DNA from: VBDM01 sp035637655
Lineage (GTDB): Bacteria > Pseudomonadota > Gammaproteobacteria > Burkholderiales > SG8-39
Direction: 5' to 3'
NCBI GenBank assembly: GCA_035637655.1
Contig: DASPWT010000088.1
Span: 1 to 44,440, forward strand
DNA length: 44,440 bases
A program made the translations under genes and the position numbers. This document shows, one piece after another, positions 35,565 through 43,757 of this stretch (within the stretch, counting starts at the first letter, position 1; every line of letters begins with the position of its first letter). Below the pieces are notes generated by a model that was not told the origin of the DNA, made no database searches, and saw only the letters and a list, made by a program, of their open reading frames with translations.

Positions 35565-36497
35565 ATGCGTACTCTGATCTGCGGCTCGATCGCGTACGAC
35601 AACATCATGGTATTTCGCGGCCGTTTCCGGGAGCACATCCTGCCGGAACAGATCCACATATTGAACGTGGCGTTCCTCGTTCCCGAGCTGCGCCGCGAGT
35701 TCGGTGGTTGCGCCGGCAATATCGCCTATAACCTGAAGCTCCTTGGCGTCGATCCGCTGGTCATGGCCACGGTCGGAGAAGATGCGGCGTCGTATTTCAA
35801 GCGGTTCGAACAGCTCGGCATCGGGCAGGGCTACGTGCGCCAGGTGCCCGGCACCCTCACCGCACAGGCGTTTATCACAACCGACCTCGACGACAATCAG
35901 ATCACCGCCTTTCATCCCGGGGCGATGAATTACTCGCATCTGAACAACATTACCGGGGAGTTGGATGTGCGCCTCGCAATCGTCGCACCCGACGGACGCG
36001 AGGGCATGCTGCAGCACGCGCGCGAGCTTGCCGAGCTCGGCATTCCGTTCATGTTCGACCCCGGCCAAGGACTGCCGATGTTCTCGGGTGAAGAGCTGCT
36101 CGCTTTCGTCGAGCGGGCGACCTACGTGGCCGTCAACGACTACGAAGGCCGGCTCCTCGAGGAGCGTACCGGCCGAAACCTCGAGGAAATGGCGCGCACA
36201 CTCAAGGCACTCGTTCTCACCCGGGGCGCAGAGGGGTCCATCATCTACACCAACGGCCAACGCCTCGAGATTCCTTGCGTCAGGGCAACCGAAGTGGTGG
36301 ATCCCACCGGTTGCGGCGATGCGTATCGCGCCGGTCTTCTTTATGGTCTTGCCGCAGGTTTCGACTGGCCGAAGACCGGCAGGCTCGCAGCGTTGATGGG
36401 CGCAATCAAGATCGCATCGCGTGGCGGCCAGAATCATTCCATGAGCCTCGATGAAATCAAGCGCCTGTTCCGCCGGAATTTCGGTTCCGACATTTGA
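35565..36497 (+). CDS. PfkB-family carbohydrate/nucleoside kinase
   Basis: 310 residues of the ribokinase fold: MRTLICGSIAYDNIM, then FGGCAGNIAYNLKLLG (sugar-binding GG) and the C-terminal phosphate motif DPTGCGDAYRAGLLYG with the catalytic Asp. The family resembles adenosine kinases of betaproteobacteria and mycobacteria (for example the LTRGAEGSIIY segment), but the substrate could equally be a sugar. ATG 35565 is right after the DUF3426 stop (8 bases). Likely in the same transcript as prmA-DUF3426. Confidence 0.87.
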   Translation: MRTLICGSIAYDNIMVFRGRFREHILPEQIHILNVAFLVPELRREFGGCAGNIAYNLKLLGVDPLVMATVGEDAASYFKRFEQLGIGQGYVRQVPGTLTAQAFITTDLDDNQITAFHPGAMNYSHLNNITGELDVRLAIVAPDGREGMLQHARELAELGIPFMFDPGQGLPMFSGEELLAFVERATYVAVNDYEGRLLEERTGRNLEEMARTLKALVLTRGAEGSIIYTNGQRLEIPCVRATEVVDPTGCGDAYRAGLLYGLAAGFDWPKTGRLAALMGAIKIASRGGQNHSMSLDEIKRLFRRNFGSDI

Positions 36498-36567
36498 GGA
36501 CCAGTGCCGGCCCTGCGCCGCTAGCCGGTAGAATGCCGCCTGGTTTCCATGGAGGATCACACGACCG

Positions 36568-37404
36568 ATGGCGGCCAACCGCACCCCGCTTCCGCTGCGC
36601 CTGCTCCGACTGGCGAGGCTCGCACTTCATCTGGTGCGCGGCCTCGCTATCGCGTGGCTGCGCTACCCGAAACTCTCCGAGGCAGAAAGGCAAGCGCAAA
36701 AGCGCCGTTGGTCGAGAACGCTGCTCTCCATCCTCTCCGTGTCCGTGCGCGAAAAGAACGCGCCGAAAGAGCTCCCCGCTCGCTGCATGCTGGTGCTCAA
36801 TCACATCTCCTGGCTGGACATCTTCGTTATCGACGCGAGATTCCCTGCGACTTTCATCGCAAAATCGGAAGTCCGCAGCTGGCCGGTCGTAGGTTGGTTG
36901 TGCACGCTGGTCGGCACGCTGTACATCGAGCGCGGCAAGCGCTCCGCGGCGCGACGCGCCCGCCAGATCGTTGCTGCTGAACTCGAGCGCGGCACACTGA
37001 TCGCAGTGTGTCCCGAGGGAGCCACGACCTTCGGGCGCAGCCTTGAACGCTTTCACTCGGCGCTATTCCAGCCGGCGCTCGACGCCGCTGCGACGCTACA
37101 GCCGGTGGCGCTGCGCTATCTCGACGCCGCTGGCCGGCACACCGACGCCGCCGGTTATGTCGGCGATACCTCGCTTCTCGAATCGGTCTGGGCTATCGTC
37201 TCGACGCGTCACATGGTCGCGGAGTTCAATCTTCTCGCACCGATTTCCGTACGCGCACAGACGCGCCGCTCGCTCGCAGAAAAAGCAGAGACCGCTATCG
37301 CCGGGGCCCTGGGCGTGCCCGCTCCGCAGGGGATTTCACGTGCGCGGCATCTGCCGCGCACGGTACCTGGTACAAACGCCGATCCTCCAGGCGAACCGCA
37401 CTGA
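36568..37404 (+). CDS. 1-acyl-glycerol-3-phosphate acyltransferase-like (PlsC family)
   Basis: 278 residues with the acyltransferase motifs NHISWLDIF (His79 and Asp84, HX4D), GTLYIERGK and PEGATTFG (Glu150). The N-terminus carries a basic/hydrophobic segment (about 7-32) that would attach it to the inner membrane. The likely reaction is acylation of lysophosphatidate or an ornithine/lipid acceptor; the acceptor cannot be decided. The last 110 bases overlap the 3' end of the convergent apaH gene, and the final 35 or so residues look like read-through rather than family sequence. Confidence 0.88.
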   Translation: MAANRTPLPLRLLRLARLALHLVRGLAIAWLRYPKLSEAERQAQKRRWSRTLLSILSVSVREKNAPKELPARCMLVLNHISWLDIFVIDARFPATFIAKSEVRSWPVVGWLCTLVGTLYIERGKRSAARRARQIVAAELERGTLIAVCPEGATTFGRSLERFHSALFQPALDAAATLQPVALRYLDAAGRHTDAAGYVGDTSLLESVWAIVSTRHMVAEFNLLAPISVRAQTRRSLAEKAETAIAGALGVPAPQGISRARHLPRTVPGTNADPPGEPH

Positions 37405-38152
37405 GGTTTCCGCCCCAGACGCAACCCGAATCGAGGGCGAGGAGGTTGGGCGCAATGCGCAAGCCGAGCGCCGACCAGTGACCGCATATCAAGGTGTGAT
37501 CAGCGCTTTTCCTTCCGGGGACCTCGAACCACGGAAGGTAGCCGGCGGGAGCTTTCGCCGTCTCGCCTTTGGTGTGGAACTCCATAACGCCTTCGGGGGT
37601 GCAGAAGCGCAGGCGGGTCATTGCGTTGACGATGACGCGCAGCCGGTCGATCCCGCGCAGCTTGTCGTCCCAGCGATCCGGACGCGAACCGTAAAGTTGG
37701 GCGAGAAATTCCCTGTGCCGGGGTCCGCGCAGTTCCGTCTCGACTTCTCCGGCAAGTGCTTTCGCCGTGGCGACGTCCCATTGCGGCAGGAGCCCCGCGT
37801 GCACCAACGCGTAGTTTGCGGCGACGTGCACCAGCGGCCGGTGCCGCAACCAGTCGAGCAAGCCGTCGCGGTCGGGCGCGGCGATCACGTCCCCGAGCGT
37901 GTCGTCTTCGCGAGCCTTGACCGAGCCCTGAGCAAGCGCCAGCAGATGCAGATCGTGGTTGCCGAGCACGGTCACCGCGCGATCACCCAGATCCCGTACG
38001 AAGCGCAATGTAGCGAGCGAGGCCGGGCCGCGGTTGACGAGGTCGCCCACGAACCACAGGCGATCTTTCGCGCGATCGAACCCGAATTCGCCAAGCAGCG
38101 CCTGCAGCTCTTTGAAACTGCCCTGAACATCGCCGATCGCGTAGGTAGCCAT
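37295..38152 (-). CDS. apaH: Diadenosine tetraphosphatase ApaH
   Basis: Symmetric Ap4A hydrolase, a metallophosphatase of 285 residues from ATG 38152. Motifs are MATYAIGDVQGSFKEL (GDVQG), WFVGDLVNRGP (GDLVNRG), VLGNHDLHLLAL (GNHD) and VHAGLLPQWD, followed by ICGHWSALG and LDSGCVWGG. The region up to YQVPC is conserved; about 20 residues follow. Its 3' end overlaps the acyltransferase gene by 110 bases on the other strand. ATG 38152 is the natural start; upstream open codons are not homologous. Confidence 0.96.
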   Translation of the reverse strand: MATYAIGDVQGSFKELQALLGEFGFDRAKDRLWFVGDLVNRGPASLATLRFVRDLGDRAVTVLGNHDLHLLALAQGSVKAREDDTLGDVIAAPDRDGLLDWLRHRPLVHVAANYALVHAGLLPQWDVATAKALAGEVETELRGPRHREFLAQLYGSRPDRWDDKLRGIDRLRVIVNAMTRLRFCTPEGVMEFHTKGETAKAPAGYLPWFEVPGRKSADHTLICGHWSALGLRIAPNLLALDSGCVWGGNLSAVRLEDRRLYQVPCAADAAHVKSPAERARPGPRR

Positions 38153-38242
38153 AGCACGAATGATCACTGCGGCGTCGCCGAGACCGCGCTTTGAACCGAT
38201 GTTGTAATAGAATGGCGCCGCCCAACCCCTTGTGAAACAGTC

Positions 38243-38494
38243 ATGGCCGAGAAGTTTTCCAAATCGATCCTTCGCAACCTGCAAAAGATGTTGCATCGGG
38301 CTCCCAAGAAGCCCTCCGCGTCGACTTCGAAGAAACCATCGATGCAGAAGAAGAGCGCCAGAGTGGACGACCCGTCATCATCTTCCTCGGGCCGAGCTTC
38401 CGATCAAGGGGGCACCCCGGAAGCCCCGGAAGCGGGGTCGGACAAGAAGAAAACCCCGAATCAACCGTGGTACCGGCATCGCCAGCGCTGGTAG
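38243..38494 (+). CDS. Small basic hypothetical protein, 83 residues
   Basis: No homologue is recognised. The protein is rich in Lys, Ser and Pro with a low-complexity middle (about residues 20-75) and ends with an aromatic/basic stretch PWYRHRQRW. The N-terminal 20 residues (KFSKSILRNLQKMLHRA) could form an amphipathic helix. It is divergent from apaH and convergent with the GST gene, which ends 38 bases away. There is no strong ribosome-binding site. The alternative is non-coding sequence; the ordered tail and the lack of another gene in this gap favour a real gene. Confidence 0.5.
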   Translation: MAEKFSKSILRNLQKMLHRAPKKPSASTSKKPSMQKKSARVDDPSSSSSGRASDQGGTPEAPEAGSDKKKTPNQPWYRHRQRW

Positions 38495-38532
38495 CGGTTG
38501 CCGAGTGCCGCCTGGGCCACGCCCGGTACGTC

Positions 38533-39207
38533 TCAAACCGCCTCGAAAGCCTTGTCCTTGAGCGAGGCGGCGAATCCATGGAAGACCTCGTGCACCTTGC
38601 CCCAGTTCTTCAGCGCTTTCATCCGATCCAGCCAGCGCTTGACGTTCGGATACGCCGAGTAGTTGCACCGCAGGATCTCGCCGAGGGCGACGAACGGACC
38701 GCCGAAATAGTCCGCGATGGTGATCTGCTCGCCGCACAGGTATTGCTTCTTCGGCCCGAGAAGGTTTTCATCGAGAACCTTCAGCCACCCTTGAGCTTTT
38801 TCCTTGCCCCAGGCGATCGTTCCCGCGTGCGCCTCGTCGCTGCGCCGCCTGTGGGTCGGGAAGATCTGCGGATAGACCAGTCCATAGGCGAACTCACGGC
38901 AGACCTGTGTATTGATCCAATCCATCATTTCGTTCACCTTTGCCCGCGCTCGCAGCTCTTTCGGGTAGGTTGAAGATCCGGTCTTTTCGGCGAGGTACTT
39001 GAGAATCGCCGAACTCTCGGTCATGCGGAAATCTCCGTCCTCCAGCACGGGCACCAGGCGATTCGGGTTGATCGCCACATACTCCGGCTGGTAGTGCTCG
39101 CCCTTCATCAGGTCGACCACGCGCAGCTCGCAGTCGATGCCGTTCTCGGCGATGAACAGCCACACCGGGCGGCTGGTCGTGGAGACGGGGTGATAGTAGA
39201 GTTTCAT
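38533..39207 (-). CDS. Glutathione S-transferase family protein
   Basis: 224 residues with a thioredoxin-like N-terminal domain (MKLYYHPVSTTSRPVWLF, NPNRLVPVLEDGDF, TESSAILKYLAEK) and a helical C-terminal domain containing LCGEQITIADYFGGP, the theta-class-like signature. A strong AAGGAGG site precedes ATG 39207. Possible roles are thiol conjugation or dechlorination; the substrate cannot be deduced. It stands 91 bases from the nitronate monooxygenase stop on the same strand. Confidence 0.92.
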   Translation of the reverse strand: MKLYYHPVSTTSRPVWLFIAENGIDCELRVVDLMKGEHYQPEYVAINPNRLVPVLEDGDFRMTESSAILKYLAEKTGSSTYPKELRARAKVNEMMDWINTQVCREFAYGLVYPQIFPTHRRRSDEAHAGTIAWGKEKAQGWLKVLDENLLGPKKQYLCGEQITIADYFGGPFVALGEILRCNYSAYPNVKRWLDRMKALKNWGKVHEVFHGFAASLKDKAFEAV

Positions 39208-39298
39208 GCCGGTTCCTCCTTGCAGATGACGCGGCGTTCCGGGGAGCCTGTAATCATACCTAAGCCGCTGCACGCAGTGGCGTCCTTTCCGACGGGCT

Positions 39299-40384
39299 TC
39301 AATCCGGCATCGCCAACCGGCGAATGGCTGCTTCGGTTTCCCGGGTGAGCCGTGCGATGAACTGCGCGGCCGGCTGACGCCGCGCCATTCGGACACCTTG
39401 GCCCGCCCACAGCGAAAGAAATTCCGCGCGCCCCTGTCTGGCTGCCGCGCTGCGCAGCGGCCGCGTCAGCGCGTTCTGGAACGGGAACGGAAGGACGGCG
39501 TCCGGGCCGGCGTTACGCTCGACTTCGGTCATGAAGCGGTTGACGATGCCCCGCGCCGGACGCCCGGAGAAGACGCGCGTGAGCCGCGTTTCGTGCTCGC
39601 GCGCCTTGAGGATCGCCTCCTTGTAGGCGTCGGGAACGCCGGACTCGTCGCAGGCGAGGAAAGCCGTTCCCATCTGCACGGCCTGCGCACCCAGGGCGAG
39701 CGCCGCAGCGATGCCGCGACCGTCCATGATGCCGCCCGAGGCGATCACGGGGATGCGCACGGCATCGACCACCTGGGGCACGAGCGAAATCGTTCCCACC
39801 ATCGCCGCCTCGAATTCGGCGGCGAAACTCCCGCGATGGCCGCCCGCTTCGGCGCCCTGCGTGACCACGGCGTCGACGCCGGCTCGTTCCAGCGCCACCG
39901 CTTCGTCGACGGTCGTCGCCGTGCCGACCAGAAACATGCCACGAGCCTTGACCGCTCGGATCGCGCTTGCCGGCAGGATGCCGAAGGTGAAGCTGAAGAC
40001 CGATGCGCCGCCTTCAAGTGCCGCAGCGAGCTGCTCACCGAACGAGTCGGCGGTCGCGGCGGGCGCCTGCGGCGGCGGCAGCTCGAGCTCCGCGTAGAAA
40101 GGCGCGACGCATTGCAGAGCCGGGCGCGGATCTTTCGGCGCCTCCGGGGCGGATTGCGGCGCGAAGAGGCTGATCCCGAAGGGCCGGGCAGTGCGCGTGC
40201 GCACCGCCCGCGCCGCCTCGAGAATCTGTTGCGGCGTCAGATAGGCCCCGCCGATGAACCCCAACCCGCCGGCCTCGCCGACCGCGGCGACCAGTTCCGG
40301 CGTGTCCCCGCCGCCAGCGAGCGGCGCCTGGACGACCGGATGGATCATTTTCAAACGCCGCATTAGCTCGTTTTTCAATGGCAC
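39299..40384 (-). CDS. Nitronate monooxygenase-like FMN oxidoreductase
   Basis: 361 residues of the NMO/2-nitropropane dioxygenase TIM-barrel family. Motifs are IHPVVQAPLAGGG, GGLGFIGGAYLTPQQ, FGISLFAP, the flavin-site AEAGGHRGSF with its His, PVIASGGIMDGRGIAAALALGAQAVQMGTAFL. It should oxidise alkyl nitronates with O2 using FMN, although many family members have unknown substrates. Start GTG 40384 with GGAGG 6 bases upstream is preferred to GTG 40390. It is divergent from the TPP-decarboxylase genes. Confidence 0.9.
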   Translation of the reverse strand: MPLKNELMRRLKMIHPVVQAPLAGGGDTPELVAAVGEAGGLGFIGGAYLTPQQILEAARAVRTRTARPFGISLFAPQSAPEAPKDPRPALQCVAPFYAELELPPPQAPAATADSFGEQLAAALEGGASVFSFTFGILPASAIRAVKARGMFLVGTATTVDEAVALERAGVDAVVTQGAEAGGHRGSFAAEFEAAMVGTISLVPQVVDAVRIPVIASGGIMDGRGIAAALALGAQAVQMGTAFLACDESGVPDAYKEAILKAREHETRLTRVFSGRPARGIVNRFMTEVERNAGPDAVLPFPFQNALTRPLRSAAARQGRAEFLSLWAGQGVRMARRQPAAQFIARLTRETEAAIRRLAMPD

Positions 40385-40427
40385 GGGCACCTCCGGGCAA
40401 AATCTTGTCGTCAGCGGCTAAGTTAAG

Positions 40428-40457
40428 TTGACTGGACCATCCTGGCAACTGAATAAT
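40428..40457 (+). promoter_or_regulatory. Strong candidate sigma-70 promoter for the TPP-decarboxylase pair
   Basis: TTGACT (40428-40433) and AATAAT (40452-40457) are 18 bases apart; each matches consensus at five of six bases. Transcription would start near 40464, about 55 bases before the alpha-subunit GTG. The leader holds a small CCCG...CGGG hairpin (about 40470-40487). This is among the best-looking promoters in the window and lies between two divergent genes. Confidence 0.55.
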
Positions 40458-40518
40458 AGATTTCAGGAAAGCCCGGAATTTTCGGGTTGCAGCGTCGGCT
40501 GGGTGATCAGGGCGAATA

Positions 40519-41073
40519 GTGCAGAGGAAAATATCGAAATCGTCCGCCACCGAGGCCAGCGACTGGCCCGCCGCGATTCATCGCGCGCTCAAATCGCAGC
40601 ACGTGCGGCAAGTGTCTTATGTTCCCGATGCAGGCCACAAGCGCTTGATCGAGCTCTGCCACTCAGATCGCGGCATGATCGCGCTGCCTCTCACGAGCGA
40701 AGAGGAAGGCATCGGTCTCGCCGCGGGCGCATGGCTGGGCGGCGAGCGCAGTGCGCTTCTCATGCAATCGAGCGGGGTGGGCAACTGCGTCAATGCGTTG
40801 ACCCTCGCGTCGAACTGCGGCTTTCCGCTGCTGATGCTGGTCACCATGCGCGGCGAGACGGGCGAGCGCAATCCCTGGCAGGTTCCCATGGGTCAGGCGA
40901 CGCCGGAGGCGCTGCGCCTCGCCGGCGTGCACGCCCTGCGTCTGGAGCGCGCCGAAGAGGCGAGCGCGGTTGCAAATACCGCGGCGAAGATCGCCTTCGA
41001 AGAACAAAGTGCGGTGGCACTCCTCATCTCGCAGCAGCTGATCGGCGTGAAATCCTTCGAGGAAAAGCGGTGA
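40519..41073 (+). CDS. TPP-dependent decarboxylase alpha subunit (sulfopyruvate/phosphonopyruvate decarboxylase-like)
   Basis: 184 residues that match the pyrimidine-binding half of a thiamine-diphosphate decarboxylase. TSEEEGIGLAAGAWLGG contains the catalytic glutamate (about Glu62), and VGNCVNALTLASNCGFPLLMLVTMRGE is typical of ComD and of the N-terminal half of phosphonopyruvate decarboxylases. Start GTG 40519 is the first available; the exact start is uncertain by a few codons. The stop overlaps the beta-subunit GTG, so the two form one enzyme. The substrate is likely a 2-oxo acid, but no comABC or phosphonate gene is present. Confidence 0.85.
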   Translation: MQRKISKSSATEASDWPAAIHRALKSQHVRQVSYVPDAGHKRLIELCHSDRGMIALPLTSEEEGIGLAAGAWLGGERSALLMQSSGVGNCVNALTLASNCGFPLLMLVTMRGETGERNPWQVPMGQATPEALRLAGVHALRLERAEEASAVANTAAKIAFEEQSAVALLISQQLIGVKSFEEKR

Positions 41074-41657
41074 AGGCGCTCAATCGCCGCGAGGTCGTGG
41101 CTTCGCTACTGGAGCGGCGCGAAGGGGTGCTGGTCGTCGCCGGGCTCGGATCGGCCGCGTGGGATTGCACGGCGGCGGGCGATCATCCGCTCACTTTCCC
41201 GCTGTGGGGCGCGATGGGGTCGGCGTGCATGATCGGTCTGGGCCTTGCGCTCGCGCAGCCCGGGCGCCGCGTGCTCGTCGTCACCGGGGATGGCGAGATG
41301 CTGATGGGCTTGGGGAGCCTCGCCACCATCGGCGCGCAGCGCCCGGGCAACCTCGCTGTCGTGGTGCTCGACAACGAGCGCTACGGGGAAACCGGCATGC
41401 AGAAAACGCATACCGCTTACGGAACCGATCTCGCGGCAGTAGCCAGCGCGTGCGGGTTTGCCGATTCCCGCATCATCCGCAGGAACGCCGAGATCGCGGC
41501 CGTGCGCTCGGGCATCTACCAAGGTCGAGGGCCGCTTTTCTTTCAGGTCAAGGTAAGACCTGACGCTCTACCTCTTGTCCTCCCGCCGCGGGACGGCGCC
41601 CATCTCAAGCACCGTTTCCGCGAGGCGCTGCTCGGCGAGAAGGCCGCAGCGCAGTGA
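41070..41657 (+). CDS. TPP-dependent decarboxylase beta subunit (ComE-like)
   Basis: 195 residues of the diphosphate-binding half: GDGEMLMGLGSLATIGAQ (GDG at 73-75) and LDNERYGETG with Asn102, which binds Mg-TPP. Together with the alpha subunit it makes a split two-gene decarboxylase like sulfopyruvate decarboxylase ComDE. GTG 41070 overlaps the alpha stop (GTGA). It converges on the dihydroxyphthalate decarboxylase-like gene at 41676 with an 18-base gap. Confidence 0.87.
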   Translation: MKALNRREVVASLLERREGVLVVAGLGSAAWDCTAAGDHPLTFPLWGAMGSACMIGLGLALAQPGRRVLVVTGDGEMLMGLGSLATIGAQRPGNLAVVVLDNERYGETGMQKTHTAYGTDLAAVASACGFADSRIIRRNAEIAAVRSGIYQGRGPLFFQVKVRPDALPLVLPPRDGAHLKHRFREALLGEKAAAQ

Positions 41658-41675
41658 CAGCCGCCGGCCCGCTTT

Positions 41676-42668
41676 TCACTGTTCCATCGCGCTCGCGGCA
41701 AAAACCTCCTCGAGCGCGACCGGCCGCGAAGTCAGCCCCTGCTCGTGCGAGTAGCTCGCGGCGGTTTCGAGCACCTTGCGGTTGGCTTTGATGCCGTGCT
41801 GCACGAGCGGCGCACGCAGTGCCTCTCTCGCCTCGCCCGTCAGCAAGCCCGCCGCGCAGTGATACTCGGCGTGCTCCAGGCGTTCGCGGTTCGCGATTTC
41901 ATTCGCGCGCTCGAACGCCTTGTATAGATTCAGGACGACCCAGGGGTGCTTCTCGACGATCTCCCTTCGGATCACCATTCCATGGTTGATGGGAAAAATG
42001 CCGGTCTTTCGGTAATAGCGGATCCCTTCGGCCAGCGGATCGGGAAAGAGCGGCTTGACGGCCGGATGGTTCCACAGGTCGGCGGTACTCCGGTCGACGA
42101 GGTTGGGATTCACGATGTAATGGATCGTCGCATCGAGCTCTCCCGAGAGCATCATCGATCCGATGTTTTTCTCCGGTGGGATCTGGTCGATCGTCACCCC
42201 GGGCGGCGGCGAGAAGCCGATCGCGCCGCGGTGGCTGTGCGAAGCAGTGCGCTCCATCCAGAACTGCATGTCCTTCGGTGCAACACCGAACTCATGCTCG
42301 AGCACGCCCCGCGTCCACAGCGCAGCGGTCTGCTGGTATTCGGGAACGCCGACACGCCGCCCCTTCAGGTCGCCGGGCCGATCGATCCCGGAATCCTTTC
42401 TCACCAGGATCTCGGCATGGAAAAATTTCCGGGTCGTAAAAATCGGCAGACCGACCCAGCGGTCATCGCCCTTCGACTTTGCCATGATCAGCGAGGAAAA
42501 CGACATCTCGGATACATCGAAATCGGCAAAGCGCAGCTGTCGCCAGAAGAGCTCCGACGGATGCACGGCGCTCGGAATGAGCGTGATCCCGTCCGGCTTG
42601 ACCCTGCCGTCGAAAACCGGCCAGGTCCTCGGATTGGAAGCCATCGCGATGCTGATCGGAATGTTCAT
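41676..42668 (-). CDS. 4,5-dihydroxyphthalate decarboxylase-like / SsuA-THI5-type protein
   Basis: 330 residues with the type-2 periplasmic-binding-protein fold, but no signal peptide, so it is probably a cytoplasmic enzyme. It resembles phthalate-pathway 4,5-dihydroxyphthalate decarboxylases (Pht5): IPISIAMASNPRTWPVFDG, SEMSFSSLIMAKS, GRRVGVPEYQQTAALWTRGVL, and INHGMVIRREIVEKHPWVV. The ATG 42668 has GAGG about 7 bases upstream. No phthalate dioxygenase or dehydrogenase gene is nearby, so the natural substrate is open; an ABC-transporter binding role is the alternative. Confidence 0.8.
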   Translation of the reverse strand: MNIPISIAMASNPRTWPVFDGRVKPDGITLIPSAVHPSELFWRQLRFADFDVSEMSFSSLIMAKSKGDDRWVGLPIFTTRKFFHAEILVRKDSGIDRPGDLKGRRVGVPEYQQTAALWTRGVLEHEFGVAPKDMQFWMERTASHSHRGAIGFSPPPGVTIDQIPPEKNIGSMMLSGELDATIHYIVNPNLVDRSTADLWNHPAVKPLFPDPLAEGIRYYRKTGIFPINHGMVIRREIVEKHPWVVLNLYKAFERANEIANRERLEHAEYHCAAGLLTGEAREALRAPLVQHGIKANRKVLETAASYSHEQGLTSRPVALEEVFAASAMEQ

Positions 42669-42717
42669 GTCGGTCCTCTGACGAACAGAGTTTACCGGGA
42701 AAATTATCGCGCGGGAG

Positions 42718-42747
42718 CTGACACGCAGCCCGGCTCTGCCATAGAAT
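42718..42747 (+). promoter_or_regulatory. Candidate sigma-70 promoter for HtrA-like gene and pcm
   Basis: CTGACA (42718-42723) and TAGAAT (42742-42747) are 18 bases apart, each five of six bases to consensus, about 30 bases upstream of the ATG at 42777. A GATAAT reads leftward at 42708-42703 and could serve the divergent gene at 42668, but its -35 is poor. Confidence 0.5.
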
Positions 42748-42776
42748 GAAGGGCTAGAATTTCGCAAGAAAATCCC

Positions 42777-43751
42777 ATGGCGGACCTGAGCAACTGGGCG
42801 TTTCCGCCCGAGATGCAGCCCAAAACCGAGGAGTCGCGCTTCGACCTGGAGGCGGCGCTCGACTCGATTGTGCTGTTGCGCGCCGAGGTACCCGAGGACG
42901 CCTTTACCGCGGGGATACTCGGCACCGAGCGCATCGGCAACGGCGTCGTCATCCGCGCCGACGGACTCGTGCTCACCATCGGCTATCTGATCACCGAAGC
43001 GACGACGCTTTGGCTGAACACGAACAAGGGCACGGCGGTCGCGGGTCATCCGCTTGCCTACGATCAGCCGACCGGATTCGGACTGGTGCAGCCTCTGGGC
43101 CGGCTGGGCGTGCCGGCGCTTCTACGAGGTACTGCCGCTTCGTGCCGCGTCGGCGACGACGTCGTCGTGGCCGGTCACGGCGGCCGCAAGCATGCGCTCA
43201 AGGCCAAGCTCATCGCCAGGCGAGAGTTTGCCGGCTACTGGGAGTACGTACTGGATGAAGCGCTCTTCACCACCCCGGCGCACCCCCATTGGAGCGGCGC
43301 AGCCCTGATCAGCAGGGAGGGACAGCTGCTCGGGATAGGCTCGCTGATGGTTCAGGAAGAATCGGGCGGCCGCACCGTGCAGGGCAACATGATCGTACCG
43401 ATCGACCTGCTCGAGCCGATCCTCGAGGACATGGTGAAGCTCGGCCGGGCGCGGCGGCCGGCACGCCCCTGGCTCGGTCTTTACGCGACGGAAGTCAAAG
43501 GACATGTCGTGGTTTCAGGCCTCGCGGGCGGCGGGCCTGCAGAACGCGCCGGTGTACAGGTGGGCGACATTGTGATCGAGGTCGCGGGCGGACGGGTGAG
43601 TGGGCTTGCCGACTTGTTCCGGAAAATCTGGAGCACCGGCTCCGCGGGGGTCGAGGTGCCGATGACTCTGGTGCGCGAGGGCTCCGTATCCCGTGTTCGC
43701 GTGCCCTCGGCGGACCGTCAGGATCTTCTCAAGAAGCCCTCCCTGCACTGA
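42777..43751 (+). CDS. HtrA-like PDZ protein, catalytic His and Asp missing
   Basis: 324 residues with a trypsin-like domain (about 25-220) and a PDZ domain (about 230-312). There is no signal peptide or membrane helix, so it is cytoplasmic. In the region equal to the TNxHV motif of HtrA it reads LVLTIGYLITEA, with Tyr70 where the catalytic His should be. The region of the DLAxL motif reads TGFGLVQ, with Gly100 where the Asp should be. A serine is kept in HPHWSGAALIS (Ser173). It should therefore be a non-proteolytic scaffold, perhaps peptide-binding through PDZ. ATG 42777 is chosen; similar proteins annotated as serine proteases are known to me from proteobacteria. It is followed by pcm after 6 bases. 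Confidence 0.82.
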   Translation: MADLSNWAFPPEMQPKTEESRFDLEAALDSIVLLRAEVPEDAFTAGILGTERIGNGVVIRADGLVLTIGYLITEATTLWLNTNKGTAVAGHPLAYDQPTGFGLVQPLGRLGVPALLRGTAASCRVGDDVVVAGHGGRKHALKAKLIARREFAGYWEYVLDEALFTTPAHPHWSGAALISREGQLLGIGSLMVQEESGGRTVQGNMIVPIDLLEPILEDMVKLGRARRPARPWLGLYATEVKGHVVVSGLAGGGPAERAGVQVGDIVIEVAGGRVSGLADLFRKIWSTGSAGVEVPMTLVREGSVSRVRVPSADRQDLLKKPSLH

Positions 43752-43757
43752 CGGGCG

